Below are positions 16,160 to 24,347 of a DNA stretch of 64,000 nt, one piece after another. Source of the DNA: Thalassolituus marinus (GTDB lineage Bacteria > Pseudomonadota > Gammaproteobacteria > Pseudomonadales > Oceanobacteraceae). How positions within the stretch are numbered: position 1 is the stretch's first letter; every line of letters begins with the position of its first letter. Under the pieces are notes generated by a model. The model had not been told where the DNA came from, did not search any database, and was given only the letters and a program-made list of their open reading frames with translations. The stretch is from assembly GCF_020320395.1 (NCBI RefSeq), contig NZ_JAEDAH010000043.1, forward strand, positions 1 through 64,000, read 5' to 3'. The position numbers and the translations under genes were made by a program.

Positions 16160-18094
16160 TTACGAATTTTCCTGCCCGGCATCGTGGCCGATGTCTGCCT
16201 GATTATTGTCATGGCTGTGTTGCTGCAACATACCGGCGGTTTCCGCTTCCTGCTGTGCTAACGCCTTAATATCACCATCGTCAGACTTACTGATTTTATT
16301 CACCTGATAAATACGCTCGGCATTCGCCAGGTCCTGTTCGTTATTGATAGAGGCAATAAACTCACGACCTTTCAGGAAGGAGCGGATCTCATGCACGATG
16401 GTTTCCAGCTCCTGATCGTTGGCATCCATTTCCAGAATCAGACGCGGCATTTCCAGATTCTGCATACCGGAAGAGGCGTAAGTTGACGAAACCACCCGGG
16501 ATGTCAGCATCCAGGGGGTAATTGAGCTGCGTACCACCACGTTTTCTGAACGGGTTGAATCGTTATACGCCATGCCGGTGGAAATTTTACTTTCGGTGTA
16601 AGTGCCTTCGGTTTTCATCGACATCAGCAGACTGCTGAACTGCATTTCTGACCATAAAAGATGGGTCAGATTAACCAGAATACGACCGGCAAAAGAGACG
16701 GTCAGAAAGGCAAAAAACAGCGTCAGCCACTGATCCAGTCGCTCGCCTGCGCTGGTGAAAAACGCCAGGGTCTGTTGTTCATTGCTGAAGGCTTTTTCGT
16801 TCAGCGCCAGCTGACGCAGTTCATTAAACGAGTCAAATCCCATATTAAACAACCAGTACAGCAGCAAGGCACTGCCAACGGTCAGTAGTTGACCACCAAT
16901 GGTACTGAGCAGGCGAATTTTGCGGAATAACGCTGAGAACTTCATCTGTTTATATTCCGGCTGGGTCTCGATCAGCAGTTGGCCTTTAAAGGTGCCTTTG
17001 CCCTGGCTCTGTTCCAGCAGCTGAGGTTCAAAGTCACGGTAAATACGGTTCGGAATTTCTTTGTAACGGCGGTTAGCCAGCACGATATTTTCGATATTGA
17101 TGAAAATTTCGTTAGGGTGAACTGACTCCTGCATATTTTCGCGGAACTCGCTGACGCGGGTATTTTTCTGCGCCATTTTCAGCCGTTCACGCACCATAAA
17201 AAATGCAGGCACCATGACCACAACTGCCAGCAGTGCCAGTAACATCAGATTACTCCAGGCGCTGAACACGGTGATGTCTGACAGCAGAGCATTCAACTGC
17301 TCTACATCACGGCTTTTCATCATCGCGGTGAGTTTGTCGTAGCCAAAACCGATCAACACCGGCACCACGATGGCGAAAACAAATAAGCGGCTGATACCAG
17401 CGGCGGTTTTTTTGTGCAGGGTCTGGTTGCGACTGGTATTCATATTGGCTGCTGCAGAACGCCAGATCACCACCAGATAAATCAGCAGCATCAGCGACAT
17501 CAACGGCTCAATCAGGCCGCCGGCATCACCCGCCAGTCCGGTCGCGGTAATAAAAGACGCCACGGCAAAAGCCGCCAGCGCAATAATGGTGGATGACAGC
17601 ACCGCAGCCAGTTCCTGCACAAAATTACGCAGCGGATAGGGCGCGAAAATCAGACCGGGAATTAATGAATGAACCAGGCGGGCCAGCCAGCCCTGAGGTT
17701 CTTCAAAGGTGGTGTTTTTACGCCCCATTAACATGGATTCGAGCTTTTCAGCATTGTAAGCCAGGCTGCCGCTTTGCTTTTCGGCCTGAGCATTTTCCCG
17801 TTCAGACGGACTGTGGTTGTAAGCCAGAGACGACGGCACCGAGCGGCCAACATAAAAACGGAATAGCTGCATGGCCGCGGTTGCCACGCTGCGCAGCCCC
17901 CAGGTGAGTAAAAACAGGCCGATGGCAACAAAACCCCAGGCCCGGACAGGCTCCTGCTTCAGAGTTTCCGCTACCTGCAGCAATGGCATCACCGCCAACG
18001 CTGAAATAATAAGCCCTGCCACTAAGCGGATTTTGCCTTCCGTCTTGAACGGATTAGTAATCCCCAGCGCCTGGCTACCAAAATCGTAGGCCAT
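16160..18094 (-). CDS. large multi-pass membrane protein of unknown function
   Basis: A 644-aa protein with hydrophobic segments near residues 22-42, 52-70, 160-200, 230-250, 280-300, 395-415 and 450-475. A soluble C-terminal region of about 160 residues contains MPRLILEMDANDQELETIVHEIRSFL and a polar, histidine-containing tail. A mid-protein soluble loop includes FRENMQESVHPNEIFINIENIVLANRRYKEIPNRIYRDF (about 325-365). I recognise no family. It is monocistronic between sulP and azlC and has no mobile-element signs. Confidence 0.7.
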   Translation of the reverse strand: MAYDFGSQALGITNPFKTEGKIRLVAGLIISALAVMPLLQVAETLKQEPVRAWGFVAIGLFLLTWGLRSVATAAMQLFRFYVGRSVPSSLAYNHSPSERENAQAEKQSGSLAYNAEKLESMLMGRKNTTFEEPQGWLARLVHSLIPGLIFAPYPLRNFVQELAAVLSSTIIALAAFAVASFITATGLAGDAGGLIEPLMSLMLLIYLVVIWRSAAANMNTSRNQTLHKKTAAGISRLFVFAIVVPVLIGFGYDKLTAMMKSRDVEQLNALLSDITVFSAWSNLMLLALLAVVVMVPAFFMVRERLKMAQKNTRVSEFRENMQESVHPNEIFINIENIVLANRRYKEIPNRIYRDFEPQLLEQSQGKGTFKGQLLIETQPEYKQMKFSALFRKIRLLSTIGGQLLTVGSALLLYWLFNMGFDSFNELRQLALNEKAFSNEQQTLAFFTSAGERLDQWLTLFFAFLTVSFAGRILVNLTHLLWSEMQFSSLLMSMKTEGTYTESKISTGMAYNDSTRSENVVVRSSITPWMLTSRVVSSTYASSGMQNLEMPRLILEMDANDQELETIVHEIRSFLKGREFIASINNEQDLANAERIYQVNKISKSDDGDIKALAQQEAETAGMLQQHSHDNNQADIGHDAGQENS

Positions 18095-18250
18095 GCTGAT
18101 ATTTTCCTTAACTGTTTAATAAGACAACGCGAGGTTAGCACCAATGTGATGGCTTCGCCATTCTGCGCCAGCCCTCCACGAAAGGCGGGTTGAAAACTGA
18201 GATAATCGTCAACTAGAATTGCCAGCTCTGCATTAACTCCCTCTGTTTTC

Positions 18251-18967
18251 ATGAATCTTTCCCCGTTAAATGCCGCGGTGCTGCGTAGCTCGTTGCCCGT
18301 GTTGTTTGGTTATTTGCCGTTGGGTGCTGCCTTTGGCGTACTGTTCAGCGACCTGGGTTACCACTGGTTATACGCCACCGCGATGGGGCTGTTTATTTAT
18401 GCCGGTGCCGGCCAGTTTCTGGCGGTGGGATTGCTGGCGAACCAGGCCGGGCTGATGGAAATGGCCATCGCCACGCTGTTGATTAACTCACGTCATGTGT
18501 TTTATGGCCTGTCGCTGATGAGCCGTATGCACAACCGGGGTTGGCGCAAGTGGTATCAGATCTTTGGTTTAACTGATGAAACCTACTCGCTGATTACCTC
18601 CACCCCGATTCCTGCGGGTATCGACCCGGGGCCGTTTCACCTGCGTATTACCGCCATTAACCAGGCTTATTGGCTACTGGGCTGCACCAGCGGTGCCTGG
18701 CTGGGCAGTCAGCTGGAGTTTTCCACCGACGGCATCGCCTTTGTGTTACCGGCCTTGTTTATGGTGCTGACCATCGAACAATACAAACACCTGCGTGACA
18801 TCCGTCCTTTTATCGCCGCACTGGTGATTGGCATTGGCACACTGGCACTGATCAGCCGTGAACACATGCTACTGATTGCCATTTTGCTGAGCCTGAGCGT
18901 GCTGATGATGCAATACGCCGCACGTCACCACAGCGGCATTCAGGCCGGAGGAGCCGGACATGACTGA
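18251..18967 (+). CDS. azlC: AzlC-family branched-chain amino acid exporter subunit
   Basis: A 238-aa membrane protein with the AzlC pattern: LPVLFGYLPLGAAFGVLFSDLGY at the N-terminus, AGAGQFLAVGLLA, NSRHVFYGLS and FGLTDETYSL. With the small AzlD partner it forms the AzlCD (YgaZH-type) exporter for branched-chain amino acids or methionine. Its 3' end overlaps azlD by 8 nt, so the subunits are coupled. Confidence 0.92.
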   Translation: MNLSPLNAAVLRSSLPVLFGYLPLGAAFGVLFSDLGYHWLYATAMGLFIYAGAGQFLAVGLLANQAGLMEMAIATLLINSRHVFYGLSLMSRMHNRGWRKWYQIFGLTDETYSLITSTPIPAGIDPGPFHLRITAINQAYWLLGCTSGAWLGSQLEFSTDGIAFVLPALFMVLTIEQYKHLRDIRPFIAALVIGIGTLALISREHMLLIAILLSLSVLMMQYAARHHSGIQAGGAGHD

Positions 18968-19310
18968 ATTCTGGTATTTAACCAGCGTGATTGCCGTGCT
19001 GGCCGGAGCCACCTTTGCGACCCGGGCGTTGCCGTTTTTGTTGTTGTCGCGGGTTGCCGATCACCCGCTGCTGGAACATCTCGGGCGCTTTTTACCGCCG
19101 ATCGTGATGGTGTTACTGGTGGTCTATTCGTTTAAAAATGACGCTGCACTGTCCATCGACTTTGTGCCCGAACTGGGCTGTCTGGCACTGGTTGCCGCGT
19201 TGCACCTGCTGTTCCGTCAGGCGCTGCTGAGCATTATTGCGGGAACAGGTACTTATATGGTGCTGGTGCAGATGCAGATGCAGATGCAGATGCAGATGGG
19301 GCTGGGCTGA
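18960..19310 (+). CDS. azlD: AzlD-family exporter subunit with a repeat-encoded C-terminus
   Basis: A 116-aa four-TM partner of AzlC. It has the family features ATRALPFLLL, a PPIVMVLLVVYS segment and a late AALHLLFRQALLSIIAGTGTYM. The end is unusual: five tandem CAGATG hexamers encode (Gln-Met)5 before GLG-stop. The hexamer keeps frame, so copy-number changes would lengthen or shorten the tail without breaking the gene. Confidence 0.9.
   Translation: MTEFWYLTSVIAVLAGATFATRALPFLLLSRVADHPLLEHLGRFLPPIVMVLLVVYSFKNDAALSIDFVPELGCLALVAALHLLFRQALLSIIAGTGTYMVLVQMQMQMQMQMGLG
19269..19298 (+). repeat. hexamer tandem repeat, CAGATG x5
   Basis: Five exact CAGATG units inside the 3' end of azlD. Simple sequence repeats of this type change copy number by slippage. 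Confidence 0.9.
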
Positions 19311-19442
19311 CAGCCGGCACGTCACAGAATGTTAATGCCGCAGCCCTCTTTAGCAGATGGATGGGCCTCATCGGGCGGAACTTAGTATCTGGAACAGCTG
19401 GTATTGAGTCTGAAGGCGAGGCTTCGGGAATGTCTTTATAGA

Positions 19443-19489
19443 TGGCCCGCCCTAGAGGATTCGAACCTCTGACCTTTGCCTCCGGAGGG
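19443..19489 (-). other. 3' fragment of tRNA-Arg(CCG), probable att site of an integrated element
   Basis: Read on the minus strand, this is the 3' part of a tRNA: anticodon loop CTCCGGA, stem GGCAA, variable loop, T-arm AGAGG-TTCGAAT-CCTCT, acceptor strand and encoded CCA. The D-arm and the 5' acceptor half are missing; the next bases are unrelated. Duplicated 3' tRNA ends mark the distal junction of islands that integrate at tRNA genes. From its direction the element should extend to the right of this point. Confidence 0.75.
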
Positions 19490-19696
19490 TGGGGTTGGCA
19501 GAGGTCTAATATTGCATCTCTTTGATTTTATTGCAAATTATTGTTTTTTCTCTGGCGATAAAACCTTAACTTTGAACACATTTACATAATTTATGGTCAC
19601 TTTGGTTGGCACCAGATTTTAGCTTTTTTGACCTCTACTCTCTCTTGGCCGGTGCACTTTCTATCATTTTCATCAATTTTATGTTCTCGATTATCA

Positions 19697-19770
19697 AATC
19701 CTCCCTAGAGGATAAGCTTGTCTTTATCCTTTATAGGGGATAAGGTGTTATCTATCCCTTATGGAGGATA
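19697..19770 (+). promoter_or_regulatory. three HipB-type operators, TATCC-N8-GGATA
   Basis: Operators start at 19697 (AATCC, one mismatch), 19725 (perfect) and 19753 (perfect). They are exactly 28 bp apart and match the E. coli HipB consensus TATCCN8GGATA. The third covers the ribosome-binding region of the hipB-like gene at 19777. Autorepression by the HipB-HipA complex is therefore strongly suggested. Confidence 0.85.
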
Positions 19771-19776
19771 TTTCTG

Positions 19777-20040
19777 ATGAAGATAACATCGCCACGCGGA
19801 TTGGCAGATGCGCTCCAGCAAGCCCGTAAACAGCAGAACCAAACACAGAAGACCATCGGCGCACTGGCGGGCACCAAGCAGAGCACGGTGTCTGCTTTTG
19901 AAACCTCGCCGGAACATGCACGAATCGAGACCCTGTTTAAGCTGTTGTCGGCGCTTAATATGGAATTGGTTCTGGAGTCCAGAGGGCAAGAGTCTGCCAA
20001 CGGACCCGCTAATAGTCAGGCTTGGGATCAGGAGTGGTAA
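19777..20040 (+). CDS. hipB: HipB-like antitoxin / XRE transcriptional repressor
   Basis: An 87-aa protein with a XRE helix-turn-helix over about residues 12-65 (LADALQQARKQQNQTQKTIGALAG, then KQSTVSAFETSPEHARIETLFKLL). It is the size of E. coli HipB (88 aa). It should bind HipA, neutralise it and repress the operon through the three operators just upstream. Its stop codon overlaps the hipA start (TAATG). Confidence 0.88.
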   Translation: MKITSPRGLADALQQARKQQNQTQKTIGALAGTKQSTVSAFETSPEHARIETLFKLLSALNMELVLESRGQESANGPANSQAWDQEW

Positions 20041-21338
20041 TGGCGGATTTGACGGTTGCAATGAATGGAATTGAGGTGGGCAGACTCTCTATGGATGTCT
20101 CAGGGGGCATGTCTTTCCGCTACCTGGATAGCTGGTGTGAGCGGCCAGGTGCGCGGGCGATATCCCTGTCGTTGCCATTAAAACGACAGGTTTTTGTGGG
20201 TGAGCGGGTATTTAACTTCTTCGACAACCTGCTGCCGGATTCTGATGCCATCCGCACAAGAATGCAGGCACGATTCTCAGTGCCATCCAATCATCCATTT
20301 AACCTGTTGGCAGCCGTCGGTCGCGACTGTATCGGTGCCATTCAACTGTATCCAGAAAACGAAACAGTGCCGGATGTACAGCAACTAACGTCAACCCCCC
20401 TTTCCGAAGGGCAGATCGCTGCGATGCTGCGCAGTTATCAGGGCGCCCCCCTTGGGATGGGGACGGATACTGACTTCCGCATCTCGTTGGCCGGTGCGCA
20501 GGAAAAAACCGCACTGCTATGGCATAACCAGCAATGGCAATTACCCTCAGGCAGCACACCGACCAGCCATATCCTGAAATTGCCCATTGGTTTTCTGGAA
20601 CCACGTAATATCGATCTGCGGCAGAGCAATCATAATGAGTGGCTGTGTCTGGAAGTATTAAAAGCTTATGGCATTGATGTGGCGAAGGCACAGCTGGCCA
20701 GTTTTGAAGATCAGAATGTGTTGATCACTGAACGCTTCGATCGCCGTTGGTCAAAGGATGGCAGTTGGCTTATGAGATTGCCGCAGGAGGACTTTTGTCA
20801 GGCGCTTGGGGTATCGCCCGCCCTGAAATACGAGAATCATGGCGGCCCCGGCATCAAAGACGGTATGGAGTTGTTACGCGGCTCCCAACAGGCCATTCGA
20901 GACCGTGAAACCTTCTTTAAATTGCAGATATTGTTCTGGATGCTGGCGGCTATTGATGGTCACGCCAAAAACTTCAGTCTGTTCATTGAGCCGGAATCCG
21001 CTTTCCGTATGACGCCGATTTACGATGTGCTGTCTGCCTATCCTCTGATGCAGGCCAATTCTCTGCCTGCTGCCAAAGCTAAAATGGCCATGTCGGTGAA
21101 AGGAAAAAGCCGGCATTACCATTGGCAGCGTATCGAACCGCGCCATTTTATAAGCACCGCCAAAGCTGTGGGATTTTCTGCTCAGAGAGCACAGCAGTTA
21201 TTACTGGAGTTGGCGGAGAATACTACCGCTGTTATTCGCAGGGTTGAGGCACTTTTACCGCATGATTTTCCGGCAGTCATCGCGGACTCCATCTTTGACG
21301 GACTGCAGGAACGTGCTGATTTCATTCGCGGGGTATAG
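20040..21338 (+). CDS. hipA: HipA serine/threonine kinase toxin
   Basis: A 432-aa kinase read from the ATG at 20040; an 18-nt upstream extension to 20022 is less likely. It matches E. coli HipA along its length: N-terminal subdomain with SLSLPL and FFDNLLPDS; the autophosphorylation/P-loop segment FRISLAGAQEKTALL (about 147-161); catalytic AIDGHAKNFS (about 300-309); metal-binding YDVLSAYP. E. coli HipA phosphorylates glutamyl-tRNA synthetase and causes growth arrest and persistence; the same target is likely but unproven. All key residues seem present, so the toxin should be active. Confidence 0.92.
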   Translation: MADLTVAMNGIEVGRLSMDVSGGMSFRYLDSWCERPGARAISLSLPLKRQVFVGERVFNFFDNLLPDSDAIRTRMQARFSVPSNHPFNLLAAVGRDCIGAIQLYPENETVPDVQQLTSTPLSEGQIAAMLRSYQGAPLGMGTDTDFRISLAGAQEKTALLWHNQQWQLPSGSTPTSHILKLPIGFLEPRNIDLRQSNHNEWLCLEVLKAYGIDVAKAQLASFEDQNVLITERFDRRWSKDGSWLMRLPQEDFCQALGVSPALKYENHGGPGIKDGMELLRGSQQAIRDRETFFKLQILFWMLAAIDGHAKNFSLFIEPESAFRMTPIYDVLSAYPLMQANSLPAAKAKMAMSVKGKSRHYHWQRIEPRHFISTAKAVGFSAQRAQQLLLELAENTTAVIRRVEALLPHDFPAVIADSIFDGLQERADFIRGV

Positions 21339-21904
21339 GTGGGTTGTACCTACTGGGAGGCAATGCTCAAAAAGTCGCTTCGAGCAGGATGCTCCGATCT
21401 TTAAACCGGTTACTTCACGCCAAGACTGTTCTTTCATTTTCAGATATCGGTTGGAGATAATCCGTGAAAGATGAATAGCCATACAGGTGGATTTTCGTTA
21501 CTGACAATCAGAGAGCGCAAGCAGATGAAAATTCGCACGAATTCGCAAAAGTTCGCATTCAGATAAGGTCAAAAGATGGCTGCGAATAGCTATGCGAACA
21601 CATTGTTTTTAAAGGGATTTGTTTGCGAATTTACTTTCAGAGAACATTAATAGGTAGACAGGTGTCTGTGAACTTTTTTTGGCATGTTCACACCCCCTTC
21701 ATGCGAGATTCGCATCAGTGAATTCCGTGCGAATTGAGTGAATTTCCATTCCTTACTTATGTTGGAACAGTAACGAGTATGCAGGCATTAGGCCGTTAGC
21801 GTTATAGAGCAGGGCTGTAAGTGCAGGATCATAAGAGCGCGCAGCCCATTGCTCTGATTGGTGAGACAGGTGCATTAAATATACACTTGCCCTTACGTTA
21901 TTAG
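21339..21904. other. intergenic region between the two hip modules
   Basis: About 570 bp without a credible gene. Its notable content is a cluster of TTCGCA/TGCGAA motifs (21532-21733, entered separately). The rest is AT-leaning and shows no transposase, tRNA or coding signal. Confidence 0.6.
21532..21733. repeat. phased TTCGCA / TGCGAA motif cluster
   Basis: TTCGCA occurs at 21532, 21542 and 21552, exactly 10 bp apart. Inverted copies TGCGAA lie at 21581, 21593 and 21624. Further copies lie at 21709 (within the palindrome ATGCGA-GAT-TCGCAT, 21701-21715) and 21728. This three-direct, three-inverted layout on one helix face resembles an array for a DNA-binding protein such as a repressor, excision factor or replication initiator. 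The motif recurs near 23676. Confidence 0.6.
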
Positions 21905-21939
21905 TGAAACTATAATTTCATTTTACTTAATAAAGTGAA
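21905..21939 (+). promoter_or_regulatory. two adjacent dyads ahead of the second hip module
   Basis: TGAAA-CTATAA-TTTCA (21905-21920) is followed by TTTACTT-AATA-AAGTGAA (21922-21939), with the gene start at 21951. The first dyad encloses a TATAAT -10-like hexamer. They are probable operator sites for the XRE protein encoded next. Confidence 0.55.
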
Positions 21940-21950
21940 GGTATATCTTC

Positions 21951-22421
21951 ATGTCTGACTCCAAGAAGAGGCAGGCTGTTGTTTTTCCCAAGGAAATGAA
22001 GATTCTCCAGCAGCTTGGGGAGAACATACGTCTGGCGATGAAGCGTCGCAGGATTACTCAGACTATGGTGGCCGAGCGGACGGGGCTGTCCAAACCTACG
22101 CTGCGTAACATAGAGCGAGGGGAGTCGACAGTGTCCATAGGGCATTACCTTCGTGTGCTGGCGGTTCTGGGATTGGCCGATGATCTCGGGCGCGTTGCTC
22201 TTGATGATGAGCTCGGTCGTAAGCTCCAGGATATAGCACTACAGTCTTCTAAGCCGACCGCACGCCAAACCGAAGCCTCTATAGCCAAGCTGGGCAAACC
22301 ATCCGTCGCGGAGGGAGATTCATCGGACCGGGTTAAGTTGCTTATGAAGATGGCGCGTGAACGTTCAGGCGATCCTGGCAATGGTCAGACTGGACGCGAT
22401 GGAGTGGCAGAGGATGAGTAA
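21951..22421 (+). CDS. XRE-family regulator/antitoxin of a HipA-like module
   Basis: A 156-aa protein. Residues about 20-80 form a XRE helix-turn-helix (LGENIRLAMKRRRITQTMVAERTG, LSKPTLRNIERGESTVS). A polar tail of about 70 residues follows that is not part of classical HipB. Its stop overlaps the start of the HipA-like gene by 8 nt (ATGAGTAA), so it is very likely the antitoxin and repressor. Dyad operators lie directly upstream. Confidence 0.85.
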   Translation: MSDSKKRQAVVFPKEMKILQQLGENIRLAMKRRRITQTMVAERTGLSKPTLRNIERGESTVSIGHYLRVLAVLGLADDLGRVALDDELGRKLQDIALQSSKPTARQTEASIAKLGKPSVAEGDSSDRVKLLMKMARERSGDPGNGQTGRDGVAEDE

Positions 22422-23649
22422 GCAGGTTTATGTCTACGCAGACTGGTTGACCGAGACATCGCTGGTCGGCACTTTGACTGCGGATTATGTCAGGCAAAAA
22501 GAGCACTTCAGTTTCTCTTATGATACCGCCTGGCTGGCAGGCCAATACGCCCTGAATATTGATCCGGATCTTCATCTTGTCAGTGGTGGTCAGCATAAGA
22601 CAGACGACCGTAACTTCCGGGTGTTTCTGGACTCATGCCCTGATCGCTGGGGCAGATTGCTGATGCAGCGACGAGAGGCCTTGCTCGCCCGTCAGGAAGC
22701 CAGACCAGCCAGACCGCTGCAGGAGAGTGATTACCTGTTGGGTGTTCACGACGCCAATCGTATGGGAGCGCTACGCTTCAAAACAGATCCGCAGGGCCCA
22801 TTTCTGGATGATGATCATCGTTTGTCTGCCCCACCGATGACCTCTCTGCGCGAACTGGAGCACGCCGCCCGTCAGGTAGAGCAAAATCAGAACCCTGATG
22901 ATCCAGAATATTCAAAATGGCTTTTCATGTTGGTTTCGCCCGGATCTTCGCTGGGTGGGGCAAGGCCTAAAGCGTCTGTTGTTGATGAGGACGGCGACCT
23001 GTGGATTGCGAAGTTTCCGAGCCATCATGACGGCCACGACATCGGGCTGTGGGAATATCTCACGTATCAGCTTGCTCTCAAGGCCGGGATTGATATGGCA
23101 CCATCAACCATTGGCCGCTATTACTCAGATCAGCATACCTTTCTGACCAAACGCTTTGATCGTGAGGATGGCAGGCGTATCCATTTTTCATCGGCAATGA
23201 CGCAGCTGGAATATTACGACGGTGAGGATGGAGCGAGTTATCTGGAACTGGCTGAGTTCTTAACTAACCATGGCAGCCAGACAAAAGACGATCTTGCCCA
23301 ACTGTGGCGGCGAATCGTATTTAATATCGCCGTATCGAATGTCGATGACCACCTGCGCAACCACGGATTTGTATTTGACGGTTCTGGCTGGCGCCTGTCT
23401 CCGGCATACGATATCAACCCGACGGCCGTTGCTAATGGCCTTCATCTGAATATCAATGATCAGGACAATCGGCTGGACTACACACTGGCGTTTGAGGTTA
23501 TCGATTTCTTCCGCTTATCAGACAAAGAAGCTGAAGAGATTTTTATAGAGGTCATTGCTGCGGCATCGCAATGGCGTAATGTGGCAAACCAGTTGGGTAT
23601 ATCCCGCGCTGAGCAGGAAATCATGAAATCGGCCTTCATTGTCGACTGA
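22414..23649 (+). CDS. HipA-domain kinase, divergent subfamily
   Basis: A 411-aa protein read from the ATG at 22414; an earlier in-frame start at 22357 lies deep inside the antitoxin gene. HipA-fold motifs are present: the glycine loop MLVSPGSSLGGARPKASV (about 173-190), a lysine in WIAKFPS, TKRFDR, catalytic NVDDHLRNHGFV (about 310) and metal-binding PAYDINPT. It is clearly different from the E. coli-like HipA encoded just upstream, so its kinase target probably differs too. Confidence 0.87.
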   Translation: MSKQVYVYADWLTETSLVGTLTADYVRQKEHFSFSYDTAWLAGQYALNIDPDLHLVSGGQHKTDDRNFRVFLDSCPDRWGRLLMQRREALLARQEARPARPLQESDYLLGVHDANRMGALRFKTDPQGPFLDDDHRLSAPPMTSLRELEHAARQVEQNQNPDDPEYSKWLFMLVSPGSSLGGARPKASVVDEDGDLWIAKFPSHHDGHDIGLWEYLTYQLALKAGIDMAPSTIGRYYSDQHTFLTKRFDREDGRRIHFSSAMTQLEYYDGEDGASYLELAEFLTNHGSQTKDDLAQLWRRIVFNIAVSNVDDHLRNHGFVFDGSGWRLSPAYDINPTAVANGLHLNINDQDNRLDYTLAFEVIDFFRLSDKEAEEIFIEVIAAASQWRNVANQLGISRAEQEIMKSAFIVD

Positions 23650-23764
23650 TGTGATATTTCCAATTTGCTGTATTCGCATTGGCGAATTCTGTACGAAGTG
23701 CGGAATTACGCATTCTTATTCCGCGATGGAGTGGGCAATGACCTGCTGAAAGGAGAGGTAGCGA

Positions 23765-24037
23765 ATGAATAAAGATCTGTCTGTGATCGTCCCGCAGTTG
23801 GGCGTAGAGGTTCTGGTTGATGGACAGCGAGGGTTTGTTGCTGCCTGGCTGGATAAGCTGCCCGCAGAACTCTTCTTTGGCGAGCTTGCCGAGGAAACTC
23901 TGGTCATTACATTTGCGGGGGAGCGCTATCAGTACACATCACGGGAGTATTGTTCTCATCTTCAGGTGGCGCTGGATAACGAACTGGTTGTTCTGCCAGC
24001 TTGTGAGGTGTCTATAGCCGTAATGTGCAGGGAATAG
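23765..24037 (+). CDS. small protein of unknown function
   Basis: A 90-aa acidic protein with a good RBS (AAGGAGAGGTAGCG before the ATG). It has no signal peptide, no TM segment and no motif I recognise. It follows the second hip module by about 115 bp, with one TTCGCA motif in the gap. Composition suggests a compact alpha/beta fold. Its presence in the island is the only clue to function. Confidence 0.6.
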   Translation: MNKDLSVIVPQLGVEVLVDGQRGFVAAWLDKLPAELFFGELAEETLVITFAGERYQYTSREYCSHLQVALDNELVVLPACEVSIAVMCRE

Positions 24038-24347
24038 ATGCCATCTTTGAGTGAATCTGAGCGGGGCATTGCCGACTCCAGTTGTTCAATAAAAGTGAAC
24101 GTTCAATGATATTGAACATACTGAAGAGCTGATCAGTTTGCAGGTTGAGGTCTGCTGATGTGCTGGGTTGATAGAGTTGCATGGGTAAAAGCTACCACCT
24201 ATCTGGTGCCTGGAGGCATTGAATCACTACGAAGCAGACTCAGTGCAAAGTACCAACCTCCGCCCTTTTGCAGCTCCCCTCTGATTGCCTGCTGCTCTGT
24301 TGCTGTTAGACTCAGCCACCTGTTTCATGGAATGAACCGACAACGTC
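24038..24347. other. gene-poor gap with a compound palindrome
   Basis: No credible gene in these 310 bp. A 36-bp structure at 24083-24118 has outer arms TGTTCAAT and ATTGAACA symmetric about an inner perfect palindrome TGAACGTTCA. This looks like a multi-site operator about 230 bp before the toxin gene. Confidence 0.55.

Noticed and set aside
19443-19489. Functional tRNA-Arg gene
   Set aside because: Only the part from the anticodon loop to CCA is present; there is no D-arm or 5' acceptor strand.
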